A stretch of DNA of 64,000 nt. Source: JADJDM01 sp044352985. GTDB lineage: Bacteria > Bacteroidota > Bacteroidia > B-17B0 > Aurantibacillaceae. The notes under the pieces were generated by a model. The model searched no databases, was not told the DNA's origin, and saw only the letters and a program-made list of their open reading frames with translations. Of the stretch, positions 18,496 through 26,166 are shown piece by piece. Position numbers and translations under genes: made by a program. Location: NCBI GenBank assembly GCA_044352985.1, contig JBILCU010000009.1:1-64000 (forward strand), read 5' to 3'. How positions within the stretch are numbered: position 1 is the stretch's first letter; every line of letters begins with the position of its first letter.

Positions 18496-20205
18496 TTATT
18501 CCAATATTACTTCTGAAACACTCGCCCCGGTTGCTACCATTGGGAAAACATTCTCTTCATTTTCTACAACTACTTCCAACAAATAAGATTCTTCCGAAGC
18601 AAGCATTTCATGAATGGCTTCATTAAGATCTTTACGTTCAGTAATTTTTTTCCCTTTAATTCCGTAGCCTTCTGCAATTTTTATGAAGTCAGGATTTTTC
18701 ATTTCAGTAAAAGAGTAACGACGATCAAAAAACAATTGCTGCCACTGACGAACCATTCCTAAAAAGTTATTATTCAATACTAAAATTTTTACACCAATAT
18801 TACTTTGCATGATGGTTCCCAATTCCTGAATGGTCATTTGAAAACCACCATCACCAAGAATAGCAACAACTTGTTCTTTTGGTTTTGCCACTTTCGCTCC
18901 TATGGCTGCAGGCAATCCAAAGCCCATTGTGCCCAGGCCACCTGATGTTACATTGTGATTAGGAATGTTGAATTTATAATAACGAGAAGTAATCATTTGA
19001 TGCTGGCCCACATCTGTTGCAACAATAGCATTTCCGTTACTTAACACGTGAAATTTATGAACAACTTCAGACATTCTCAGTTTATCAGAATTCGGTTCAA
19101 TAGCATGCTGAATAACTTTTTCGTGCTCGATTTTATTACAATCTTCAAAACGTTTCAGCCATTCCTTATGTGAATTGCTGTTTACTTTTGGAATAAGTAA
19201 CTCTAATGCTTCTTTAGCATCACCTAACACAGCAACATCTGCAGGAATAATTTTGTTGATTTCAGCAGGGTCAATTTCGATGTGGATTACTTTCGCTTGT
19301 TTGGCATACTTACTTACATTACCGGTAACACGATCATCGAAACGCATACCTACCGCAATTAACAAGTCGCACTCATTAGTTAATAAATTTGGGCCATAAT
19401 TCCCATGCATGCCCAGATAACCTACATACAATGGATGTTGTGGTGGGAAAGCAGATAATCCAAGTAAGGTAGAAGCAACCGGAATTCCTGTTTTTTCAAC
19501 TAATTGCATTAATTGATTTTCAGCTCCTGATAATAAAATTCCGTGCCCACAAAGTAAGTAAGGCTTTTTGGATTTATTGATTAGCTCTGCCGCTTTAATG
19601 ATACTATCTTCATTTACTTTTGGATGAGGGAAGTAACTTCTTACTCCTTCACACTTTTTGTATTCGTAAGTAGTTTTACCGAACTGCGCATCTTTTGTAA
19701 TATCAACCAACACCGGTCCTGGACGGCCTGATGTAGCAATGTAAAAAGCTTTTGCAATGGCAGGAGCAATTTCTTCAGGTTTAGTTACCTGAACATTCCA
19801 TTTGGTAACTGGCATGGAAATGCCCACTACATCTGTTTCCTGAAAGGCATCCGTTCCTAATAAATGCGAATGCACCTGTCCTGTAATGCATACCAATGGT
19901 GTAGAATCAATTTGCGCATCAGCAATCCCTGTAATTAGGTTGGTTGCTCCCGGACCAGATGTTGCTAAAGCAACACCGGGTTTGCCTGATACGCGTGCAT
20001 AACCTTGTGCAGCGTGTGTTGCGCCTTGTTCGTGACGAACCAAATAATGCGTTATTTGATCGCTGTAATCATATAGCGCATCATATACAGGCATGATGGC
20101 TCCGCCAGGATATCCGAAAATATCTTTTACCCCTTCATCCAGTAAGGCAAGAATAACGGCTTCTGCGCCTGTAACTTCTTTAAAATACTTATCGTGTTTT
20201 TTCAT
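18496..20205 (-). CDS. ilvB: Acetolactate synthase large (catalytic) subunit
   Basis: A thiamine-diphosphate and FAD enzyme that condenses two pyruvates, or pyruvate with 2-oxobutanoate. The N-terminal ThDP-activating Glu is in VRHEQGATHAAQGYARVSG (about residues 57-75). The C-terminal ThDP-Mg motif is GDGGFQMTIQELGTIMQ onward, ending LNNN, at about 448-477. QWQQLFFDRRYS near 485-497 is the flexible lid typical of AHAS. The length of 569 residues is normal. The 637-base gap upstream, between ilvD and ilvB, is filled by the tandem hairpin array, so cotranscription with ilvD would pass through that array. Confidence 0.94.
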   Translation of the reverse strand: MKKHDKYFKEVTGAEAVILALLDEGVKDIFGYPGGAIMPVYDALYDYSDQITHYLVRHEQGATHAAQGYARVSGKPGVALATSGPGATNLITGIADAQIDSTPLVCITGQVHSHLLGTDAFQETDVVGISMPVTKWNVQVTKPEEIAPAIAKAFYIATSGRPGPVLVDITKDAQFGKTTYEYKKCEGVRSYFPHPKVNEDSIIKAAELINKSKKPYLLCGHGILLSGAENQLMQLVEKTGIPVASTLLGLSAFPPQHPLYVGYLGMHGNYGPNLLTNECDLLIAVGMRFDDRVTGNVSKYAKQAKVIHIEIDPAEINKIIPADVAVLGDAKEALELLIPKVNSNSHKEWLKRFEDCNKIEHEKVIQHAIEPNSDKLRMSEVVHKFHVLSNGNAIVATDVGQHQMITSRYYKFNIPNHNVTSGGLGTMGFGLPAAIGAKVAKPKEQVVAILGDGGFQMTIQELGTIMQSNIGVKILVLNNNFLGMVRQWQQLFFDRRYSFTEMKNPDFIKIAEGYGIKGKKITERKDLNEAIHEMLASEESYLLEVVVENEENVFPMVATGASVSEVILE

Positions 20206-20230
20206 TTTAAAAATTTATTTAAACAAATTT

Positions 20231-20820
20231 GTCAGTTCGAGCGAAGTCGAGAACTCTTTTGTGTTCACATTTCGACTTCGCTCAATGTGACAATATTTTT
20301 GTCAGTTCGAGCGTAGTCGAGAACTATTTTTTATTTCATCTTTTCCTTGTCTACATTTCGACTTCGCTCAATGTGACAATATTTTTGTCAGTTCGAGCGT
20401 AGTCGAGAACTATTTTTTATTTCATCTTTTCCTTGTCTAAATTTCGACTTCGCTCAATGAGCCAAGCTTTTTGTCAGTTCGAGCGTAGTCGAGAACTATT
20501 TTTTATTTCATCTTTTCCTTGTCTACATTTCGACTTCGCTCAATGAGCCAAGCTTTTTGTCAGTTCGAGCGTAGTCGAGAACTATTTTTTATTTCATCTT
20601 TTCCTTGTCTAAATTTCGACTTCGCTCAATGAGCCAAGCTTTTTGTCAGTTCGAGCGATGTCGAGAACTATTTTTTATTTCATCTTTTCCTTGTCTACAT
20701 TTCGACTTCGCTCAATGAGCCAAGCTTTTTGTCAGTTCGAGCGTAGTCGAGAACTAAATACGTTTATAGTTTATTACTTTCCTTTTTTAATATCACTTCT
20801 CGACTTCGCTCGAAGTGACA
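20231..20820. repeat. Tandem array of seven hairpin units (86-bp period)
   Basis: Units start at 20231 (shorter, 70 bp), then at 20301, 20387, 20473, 20559, 20645 and 20731, which is an exact 86-bp spacing. Each unit has GTCAGTTCGAGCG(A/T)AGTCGAG at its left end and a partly complementary TTTCGACTTCGCTCAATG at its right end. An AT-rich loop with TTTTTTATTTCATCTTTTCC separates them, so each unit can fold into one long stem. The last unit ends with CTTCTCGACTTCGCTCGAAG and TGACA. Units alternate CTACATTT and CTAAATTT, which suggests growth by doubling a two-unit block. The array fills the gap between ilvD and ilvB. Confidence 0.9.
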
Positions 20821-20842
20821 ATTACTTTTAATGAATTCATAA

Positions 20843-22516
20843 CTACATATCCGTAATACATCCCTTACTTGCTGAACTAACTTGTTTAGCGTATTTATAA
20901 AGAATTCCTTTTTTAATTTTAAGTTCCGGTTGTTTCCAATTCTTTTTACGGTTCTGCAACTCATCTTCTGAAACTTCAATGTTAATCGTATTTTTCACCG
21001 CATCAATGGTAATAATATCATTATTTTTTACCAATGCAATTGGTCCGCCATCAAAAGCTTCCGGACAAACATGTCCAACTACAAATCCGTGTGTGCCACC
21101 GGAGAAACGACCATCAGTAATTAAAGCTACACTGCTTCCTAAACCCGCACCAATTAATGCAGAAGTTGGCTTCAACATTTCTGGCATACCCGGCCCGCCT
21201 TTTGGGCCTTCATTTCTGATAACTACCACTTGTCCGGGTTTTACTTCACCTTCACGGATTCCTCTGATGCAATCAAACTCATTTTCAAACACAACTGCAG
21301 GTCCTGAAAATAGTTCACCTTCTTTTCCGGTAATCTTTGCAACAGAACCTTCAGGAGCAAGATTTCCATATAATACTCTTAAGTGGCCTGAACTCTTTAA
21401 TGGCTTTTCTACTGGATAAATAATGTCTTGTTCTGCAGGTAAATCGTTTACAGCTTCTAAATTTTCTCTTAATGTTTTTCCGGTAACCGTTAAGCAATCG
21501 CCATGCAGCAATCCTTTTGATAACAAATACTTCATTATTGCAGGAACTCCGCCAATGGCGAAAACATCTTCCATTAAATATTTACCGCTTGGCTTTAAAT
21601 CAGCAATCAAAGGAGTTTCTTCATTCATGCGAGCCACATCGTCTAATATGAAATCTATATTGGCAGTTTTTGCCATAGCGATTAAATGAAGTACGGCATT
21701 GGTTGAACCACCTAACACAACTACTACTCTGAATGCATTTTCAAATGCTTTTTTTGAAAGGATGTCGGATGGCTTGATGTCTTTTTCTAAAAGTAATTTG
21801 AGGTATTTACCTGCCTCTACACATTCCTCTCTTTTTTCTTTACTCATGGCAGGGTTGGAAGAACTGTATGGCAAACTTAACCCCAATGCTTCAATAGCAG
21901 AAGACAAGGTGTTTGCCGTGTACATCCCGCCGCATGCGCCTGCGCCTGGACAAGAATTTTTAATGATTCCTTTGTAATCTTCCTCGCTTATTTTGCCTGC
22001 ATATTTTTCACCCAATGCTTCAAAAGCAGAAACGATATTTAATTTTTTTCCTTTGTAATTTCCAGAAGCAATAGTGCCTCCGTAAACCATTAACGATGGA
22101 CGATTCAAACGAATCATGGCCATTGTCATTCCCGGCATATTTTTATCACAACCGGCAATAGTAACTAATCCATCGTAATAATGTGCAGCAGTAACCGCCT
22201 CAACTGAATCTGCAATTACTTCACGTGAAACAAGCGAGTAACGCATGCCTTCGGTTCCGTTGGTAATCCCATCGCTTATACCAATGGTATTGAATTGAAG
22301 TCCAACCAAACCATTTGCATTAACGCCGTCCTTTACAAATTTGGAAAGTCCGTTAAGGTGCATGTTACACGTGTTTCCTTCGTACCAGGTAGAAGCAATA
22401 CCAACCAACGGTTTTTTCATGTCCTCTTCTGTTAAGCCAATGCCGTAAAGCATTGCCTGTGATGCAGGTTGAGATTCATCCTGTGTAACAGTTTTGCTGT
22501 ATTTGTTTAGTTCCAT
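20843..22516 (-). CDS. ilvD: Dihydroxy-acid dehydratase
   Basis: An iron-sulphur enzyme that dehydrates dihydroxy-isovalerate and dihydroxy-methylvalerate to the 2-oxo acids. Cluster ligands are the Cys in AGCDKNMPG (about residue 120) and in CPGAGACGGMYTANT (about 192-200). The Mg-binding and active-site segment is DGRFSGGTHGFVVGHVCPEA (about 467-486). The length of 557 residues is standard. It is the second structural gene of the ilv operon, 334 bases after ilvE. That spacer holds a dispersed element (22628-22785), and the spacer to ilvB holds the 86-bp array. Confidence 0.94.
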   Translation of the reverse strand: MELNKYSKTVTQDESQPASQAMLYGIGLTEEDMKKPLVGIASTWYEGNTCNMHLNGLSKFVKDGVNANGLVGLQFNTIGISDGITNGTEGMRYSLVSREVIADSVEAVTAAHYYDGLVTIAGCDKNMPGMTMAMIRLNRPSLMVYGGTIASGNYKGKKLNIVSAFEALGEKYAGKISEEDYKGIIKNSCPGAGACGGMYTANTLSSAIEALGLSLPYSSSNPAMSKEKREECVEAGKYLKLLLEKDIKPSDILSKKAFENAFRVVVVLGGSTNAVLHLIAMAKTANIDFILDDVARMNEETPLIADLKPSGKYLMEDVFAIGGVPAIMKYLLSKGLLHGDCLTVTGKTLRENLEAVNDLPAEQDIIYPVEKPLKSSGHLRVLYGNLAPEGSVAKITGKEGELFSGPAVVFENEFDCIRGIREGEVKPGQVVVIRNEGPKGGPGMPEMLKPTSALIGAGLGSSVALITDGRFSGGTHGFVVGHVCPEAFDGGPIALVKNNDIITIDAVKNTINIEVSEDELQNRKKNWKQPELKIKKGILYKYAKQVSSASKGCITDM

Positions 22517-22850
22517 AGATTAATTATCTATTTATATTTTTTTAAAATTTTTATTTATGCTCTCGACTTTGCTTGAACTTGCTATTTAAATTAAAATTGT
22601 TTAAATAATATTTGCTTTTATCCTTAATACTTTCTTTTACTTGATTAAAAGAAAGTATCAAAGAAAAATCAAGTAATTGCCAAGGCAATCGCAATAAATT
22701 GCGACCGTCAAACAAAAGCTAAAATGTTTCCAAGGCTTCAACATTTCTTAACGCTTTTGTTTGCCTTTGCTTCGCCAATTTCATCATTTCAAAATAACTA
22801 TATTTCTTTAATATACAATGAAAATCAATTTTATTATGTTTTTTAATATA
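22517..22850. other. ilvE-ilvD intergenic spacer
   Basis: This 334-base gap inside the operon has no open frame that I would call a gene. It contains the 158-bp dispersed element listed separately and, at 22560-22583, a degenerate single copy of the TTCTCGACTTCGCTCGAAC-type hairpin arm (here TCTCGACTTTGCTTGAACTT). A promoter for ilvD could lie here, but I see no convincing -7 box. Confidence 0.5.
22628..22785 (-). repeat. 158-bp dispersed element C with terminal hairpin
   Basis: On the minus strand it runs from GATGAAATTGGCGAAGCAAA to the terminal hairpin TACTTTCTTTTAATCAAGTAAAAGAAAGTA (arms of about 11 bp). An internal 6-bp hairpin TCGCAATTTATTGCGA sits in the middle. An almost equally long copy lies on the plus strand at 60220-60378. 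The last 45 or so bases are shared with elements at 5559-5717 and 31665-31820, whose bodies differ. Confidence 0.7.
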
Positions 22851-23741
22851 CTAAACCAATGAAAAATTTCCATATTCATTAAAAGCTACTCTTCTGATGT
22901 ATTTTGCTTGTAGCACATAACCAAGTGTATCTTCCCATTTCAATTTAAAAGGTACACGATCAAGCGATGAAATACCTGCTACTTCAGCAGCAGTACCTGT
23001 AAAGAATGCACCATCAGCTCCTTTTACTTCATCTGGAGTAAAATGCTTTTCAACTAATTTAAATCCTAATTCCTGACACAACTCAATAATGGTTGCGCGG
23101 GTAATTCCGGATAAGATATTTCCAAGAGGTGGCGTATAAAGTACTTCATCTTTTTCATAAAAGAAATTAGCTCCCGGACCTTCAGCAACATTCCCGTTTG
23201 CATCTAACAATAATGCTTCATCAAAACCTTTGTTTTTAGCTTCAGTAGTAGCTAGAATAGAATTCACGTAATGTCCTGTTACTTTTGCTTCCACATGACA
23301 AGATTTTGGATTTGGACGTTGATAGGAAGAAACCATTACATCTAATGATTTATTTCCTAAATACTTTCCCCATTCCCAAGCACAAAGGAAAAAATGTACT
23401 TCACCAGTTGGAGTTAATGACATATTTTGACCTGCATACACTAAAGGACGAATGTATGCATTGCTTAAATTGTTTTTTTCCAGTAATTCATAAGTTATTT
23501 GAGTAAGTTGCTCAGGCGTATAATCAAACTTTAAATGCATTTTTTCTGCAGAATAAAGCAGACGTTTATAGTGTTCCTCCGACTTAAAAACACGTGGGCC
23601 ATCTGGAGTTGCATAAGAGCGAATTCCTTCAAAAACTCCGCTTCCATAATGCATAACCTGAACGTATGGACTAACCATAACGTCTTTTGCTTTTAACCAT
23701 TCTCCGTTAAAGTAGACAATTGTTTCGTTGTTGTAGTACAT
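22851..23741 (-). CDS. ilvE: Branched-chain amino acid aminotransferase
   Basis: A fold-type IV PLP transaminase that makes the final step to valine, isoleucine and leucine. The catalytic Lys is in CHVEAKVTGHYVNSILAT (about residues 148-165). The cofactor loop is NVAEGPGANFFYE (about 184-196) and the phosphate site is LSGITRATII (about 214-223). At 296 residues it has the usual length. It is the first structural gene after the leader peptide and attenuator, whose T-run ends 46 bases upstream of its ATG. Its expression should therefore be controlled by premature termination. Confidence 0.93.
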   Translation of the reverse strand: MYYNNETIVYFNGEWLKAKDVMVSPYVQVMHYGSGVFEGIRSYATPDGPRVFKSEEHYKRLLYSAEKMHLKFDYTPEQLTQITYELLEKNNLSNAYIRPLVYAGQNMSLTPTGEVHFFLCAWEWGKYLGNKSLDVMVSSYQRPNPKSCHVEAKVTGHYVNSILATTEAKNKGFDEALLLDANGNVAEGPGANFFYEKDEVLYTPPLGNILSGITRATIIELCQELGFKLVEKHFTPDEVKGADGAFFTGTAAEVAGISSLDRVPFKLKWEDTLGYVLQAKYIRRVAFNEYGNFSLV

Positions 23742-23787
23742 TTTATTAAATATTAGTTTGTTTTACATTTTTAAATAAATCACAATC

Positions 23788-23818
23788 AAAAAAAAAGCCT
23801 TTCACAATGGAAAGGCTT
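23788..23818 (-). terminator. ilv attenuator terminator hairpin
   Basis: On the minus strand the RNA reads AAGCCTTTC, loop CATTGT, GAAAGGCTT, then a run of nine or ten U. This is a 9-bp perfect stem with a strong U-tract, a textbook intrinsic terminator. It lies between the leader peptide and ilvE. Its 5' arm (CCTTTCC) is also perfectly complementary over 7 bp to GGAAAGG at 23840-23846, which lets it be opened by an antiterminator. The same stem sequence occurs in the terminator after tRNA-Leu at 56537-56564. Confidence 0.85.
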
Positions 23819-23857
23819 GTTAATATAGTACAAAAAAACCCTTTCCTACGGAAGGAT
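23788..23857 (-). promoter_or_regulatory. Transcription attenuator of the ilv operon
   Basis: Four RNA segments can be read on the minus strand. Segment 1 is CCTTCC inside the last leader codons. Segment 2 is GGAAAGGG (23839-23846), starting with the last base of the leader stop codon. Segment 3 is GCCTTTCC (23809-23816). Segment 4 is GAAAGGC (23797-23803). Pairing 1:2 (bulged stem with a GTA loop) leaves 3:4 free to terminate. Pairing 2:3 (7 bp perfect) prevents termination. A ribosome stalled on the Ile/Val codons would cover segment 1 and favour 2:3, giving read-through when branched-chain aminoacyl-tRNA is scarce. The mechanism is inferred from known ilv, leu and his leaders. Confidence 0.8.
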
Positions 23858-23890
23858 CTTAATAATGACGATGTTTGATTGTTGATTCAT
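23846..23890 (-). CDS. ilvL: ilv operon leader peptide (14 residues)
   Basis: A short open frame ATG...TAG encodes MNQQSNIVIIKILP. Six of the seven residues 7-13 are Ile, Val or Leu (codons ATC GTC ATT ATT AAG ATC CTT), the products of the operon downstream. The stop codon overlaps segment 2 of the attenuator. A Bacteroidota-type promoter lies immediately upstream, so the transcript would start about 10 bases before the ATG. There is no Shine-Dalgarno, as usual in this phylum. Its role is to sense tRNA charging by ribosome stalling; the peptide itself has no function. The symbol is by analogy with enterobacterial ilvL. Confidence 0.82.
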   Translation of the reverse strand: MNQQSNIVIIKILP

Positions 23891-23905
23891 TTTAATTTTC
23901 AGCAT

Positions 23906-23934
23906 CAAAAGTAAACATTTTTGTATAAAAACAA
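23906..23934 (-). promoter_or_regulatory. Promoter of the ilv leader (Bacteroidota type)
   Basis: On the minus strand there is TACTTTTG, an exact fit to the Bacteroidota -7 consensus TAnnTTTG, at 23906-23913. It is preceded by TTG at 23932-23934 with an 18-base spacer, close to the expected -33/-7 spacing. Transcription would begin near 23900, only about 10 bases before the leader ATG. The promoter lies between the HMG-CoA lyase stop (23963) and the leader, so the ilv operon need not rely on read-through from pyrD. Confidence 0.6.
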
Positions 23935-23962
23935 TACATTTTTACGAATGTTCTGTTAAAAT

Positions 23963-24820
23963 TTAATGATAATGATTAAAAATTTCCCAGCTTTTTTCCA
24001 TGGAAGTAAACAAGGCATCTTTGTTTAAATTTAAATCAATGGTTTTTGATTCAAAGTAGCTTAATACATCTTGAGTAGCAATATTGCCTGTTAAATCATC
24101 TTTTGCCATTGGGCAACCACCAAAACCATGAATGGCCGAATCAAAACGTTTACAGCCACTTTCAAAAGCAGCATTTATTTTTTCGCTGCTATTTTCTTTA
24201 CGCGAATGCAAATGCGCAATGAATTCCACATCTTTAAATTCCGGGATTAAACGATTAAATAAATAGTGTATGTTTTCTTTGTCGGATACGCCAGTTGTAT
24301 CGGCTAATGCTATTTCTCTGATTCCTAATTGATGCAATTGATTTACCCATTTTATAACAATCTCACTGCTCCATTCATCGTTGTATGGATTACCAAAAGC
24401 CATGGAAAGATAAACGAGTAAGGTTTTATTTTTCTTAGAACATAACGTTTGAATTTCTTCCACTCGTGTTAGCGATTCGGAAATGCTAGAATTGGTATTA
24501 CGTTGCTGAAAGGTTTCTGAAATTGAAAATGGAAAACCAAGGTAATGAATTTCATCATGCTGAACTGCATCTTCTGCACCGCGAGTATTAGCAATAATTG
24601 CAAGTAACTTTGATTTTGTTGAAGATAAATCTAATTGTTTTAAAACCTCGGGAGTATCCTGCATTTGTGGTATTGCTTTTGGCGAAACAAAACTTCCAAA
24701 GTCAATGGTATCAAACCCTACTTTAAGCAAAGAATTGATGTAGTCTGCTTTTAGTTCAGTAGGAATAAAATCCTTAATGCCTTGCATGGCATCTCTTGGG
24801 CATTCAGTAAGTTTTATCAT
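23963..24820 (-). CDS. Hydroxymethylglutaryl-CoA lyase
   Basis: A TIM-barrel lyase that splits HMG-CoA into acetyl-CoA and acetoacetate, the last step of leucine breakdown. The N-terminal catalytic motif is LTECPRDAMQG (about residues 3-13), where the usual form is EVGPRDGLQ. The metal-binding HLHSRK is near 204. The conserved Cys loop is GFGGCPMAKDDLTGNIAT (about 232-249). At 285 residues it is of normal length. The first four bases overlap the pyrD stop (ATGA), so the two are coupled. A leucine-catabolic enzyme beside the operon for isoleucine and valine synthesis may be coincidental, because a separate promoter lies between them. Confidence 0.88.
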   Translation of the reverse strand: MIKLTECPRDAMQGIKDFIPTELKADYINSLLKVGFDTIDFGSFVSPKAIPQMQDTPEVLKQLDLSSTKSKLLAIIANTRGAEDAVQHDEIHYLGFPFSISETFQQRNTNSSISESLTRVEEIQTLCSKKNKTLLVYLSMAFGNPYNDEWSSEIVIKWVNQLHQLGIREIALADTTGVSDKENIHYLFNRLIPEFKDVEFIAHLHSRKENSSEKINAAFESGCKRFDSAIHGFGGCPMAKDDLTGNIATQDVLSYFESKTIDLNLNKDALFTSMEKSWEIFNHYH

Positions 24821-25860
24821 GAGGTTCTTTGCATTAATTTATTATTGATTTTTTTTACTAATGACGGTCCTTCATAGATGAAACCGGTATACAACTGAAT
24901 TAAATTTGCTCCCGCATCTAATTTCTCAAGGGCATCTTCTGCTGAATGAATACCACCTACACCAATAATTGGGAATGCTCCTTTTGATTGTTGGTGTAAA
25001 TAACGGATTACTTCTGTACTTCTTTTAGTTAAAGGCTTACCGCTTAATCCTCCTGCGCCAATTTCTTGTATTCTGTCTTTTGAAACTGTTAAAGCTTCGC
25101 GTGCAATGGTGGTGTTGGTTGCAATTACACCTGCAATTTTAGTATCACGAACAATTGCAATGATATCATCCAATTGTTCATTTGTTAAATCGGGGGCAAT
25201 TTTTAAAAAAACAGGTTTTGGATTTTGTTTGGCATTATTTAAATTCATTACTTTATTTAGCAATGCAGTCAAAGGTGCTTTGTCTTGTAATTCCCTTAAA
25301 TTAGGTGTGTTGGGAGAGCTTACATTTACTACAAAATAATCCACTACATCAAACAACACATTAAAACAATATTCGTAATCTTTTTCTGCTTCTTCGTTTG
25401 GTGTGATTTTATTTTTGCCTATGTTACCTCCAATGATGGTGTTTTTATTTTTTCGGTTTTTTAAACGTTCAACAGCATTATCAGCACCTTTGTTATTAAA
25501 GCCCATGCGGTTAATCACTGCCTCATCTTGAGGAATACGAAACAAACGTGGTTTGTCGTTACCGGGTTGCGCTTTTGGAGTTAGTGTACCGATTTCAATG
25601 AAGCCAAAACCAAAGTTTGCCAATTCATCTACTAAAACAGCATCTTTATCGAAACCAGCAGCTAAACCAACTGGATTAGGAAATGTAATGCCTGCAATAG
25701 TTCGTTCCAATTTTTTATTTTTTACCGTAAAAGAAGCATTTAATATACTTCCTATAAATGGTATTTTATTAATAAAACGAATGCTGCTGAAACTAAAGTA
25801 ATGAACCTTTTCAGGATCAAAACAAAATAAAACGGGTTTAATGAAGAATTTATAAAACAT
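24817..25860 (-). CDS. pyrD: Dihydroorotate dehydrogenase (quinone, class 2)
   Basis: A membrane-associated FMN enzyme that oxidises dihydroorotate to orotate with a quinone acceptor, the fourth step of pyrimidine synthesis. The N-terminal 35 residues (MFYKFFIKPVLFCFDPEKVH) form the amphipathic helix pair that identifies class 2. FMN and substrate motifs are FPNPVGLAAGFDKD near 57, NRMGFNNKGAD near 113, VSSPNTPNLRELQ near 178 with the catalytic Ser, and GVGGIHSAEDA near 297. A TTG two codons upstream opens the frame, but the ATG at 25860 is the natural start. It is followed, with a 4-base overlap, by HMG-CoA lyase. Confidence 0.92.
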   Translation of the reverse strand: MFYKFFIKPVLFCFDPEKVHYFSFSSIRFINKIPFIGSILNASFTVKNKKLERTIAGITFPNPVGLAAGFDKDAVLVDELANFGFGFIEIGTLTPKAQPGNDKPRLFRIPQDEAVINRMGFNNKGADNAVERLKNRKNKNTIIGGNIGKNKITPNEEAEKDYEYCFNVLFDVVDYFVVNVSSPNTPNLRELQDKAPLTALLNKVMNLNNAKQNPKPVFLKIAPDLTNEQLDDIIAIVRDTKIAGVIATNTTIAREALTVSKDRIQEIGAGGLSGKPLTKRSTEVIRYLHQQSKGAFPIIGVGGIHSAEDALEKLDAGANLIQLYTGFIYEGPSLVKKINNKLMQRTS

Positions 25861-26166
25861 AAGCAAAGATAAATTTATTTAAACTATGTTGAGTATAATT
25901 ATAGATTGAATTTTAGACTAAATTATTTAGGATATTAAAGATGCATCTACTCTTTTTTGCGCTTCAAATTAACCCCGAATTGACATAATAATAATTTGTT
26001 TTTTGTAGTAGATGTAAACTTTTATATAGAGCGAATTAGAAATAGATAGTTTTTCGACGTCGCTTGAACATGCGTAACAACATTTTATACTAAAATTGAA
26101 TAGATACCAATTTTCTATTTCCTATTTTCTATTTTTAGTGGTACATTAGCGTTATATTTTATAGCA
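25861..26166. other. Intergenic spacer, divergent promoters expected
   Basis: This 306-base region between divergent pyrD and the LexA-like gene must hold promoters for both, but I see no clear pair of boxes. A degenerate copy of the TCGACTTCGCTCGAAC hairpin arm (TTTTCGACGTCGCTTGAACA) occurs at about 26046-26065. The stretch TTTTCTATTTCCTATTTTCTATTTTT at 26110-26135 is a short pyrimidine-rich tandem repeat. Confidence 0.4.

Noticed and set aside
20231..20820. CRISPR array
   Set aside because: The full 86-bp unit is repeated, with no unique spacers, and no cas genes are near.
20979..21977. Several plus-strand frames of 88-146 residues
   Set aside because: All are antisense to ilvD, whose motifs are unambiguous.
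23788..23818. Simple terminator of the pyrD / HMG-CoA lyase transcript
   Set aside because: Possible in principle, since those genes run the same way, but the Ile/Val leader peptide, the competing segment 2 and the promoter between them fit attenuation better.
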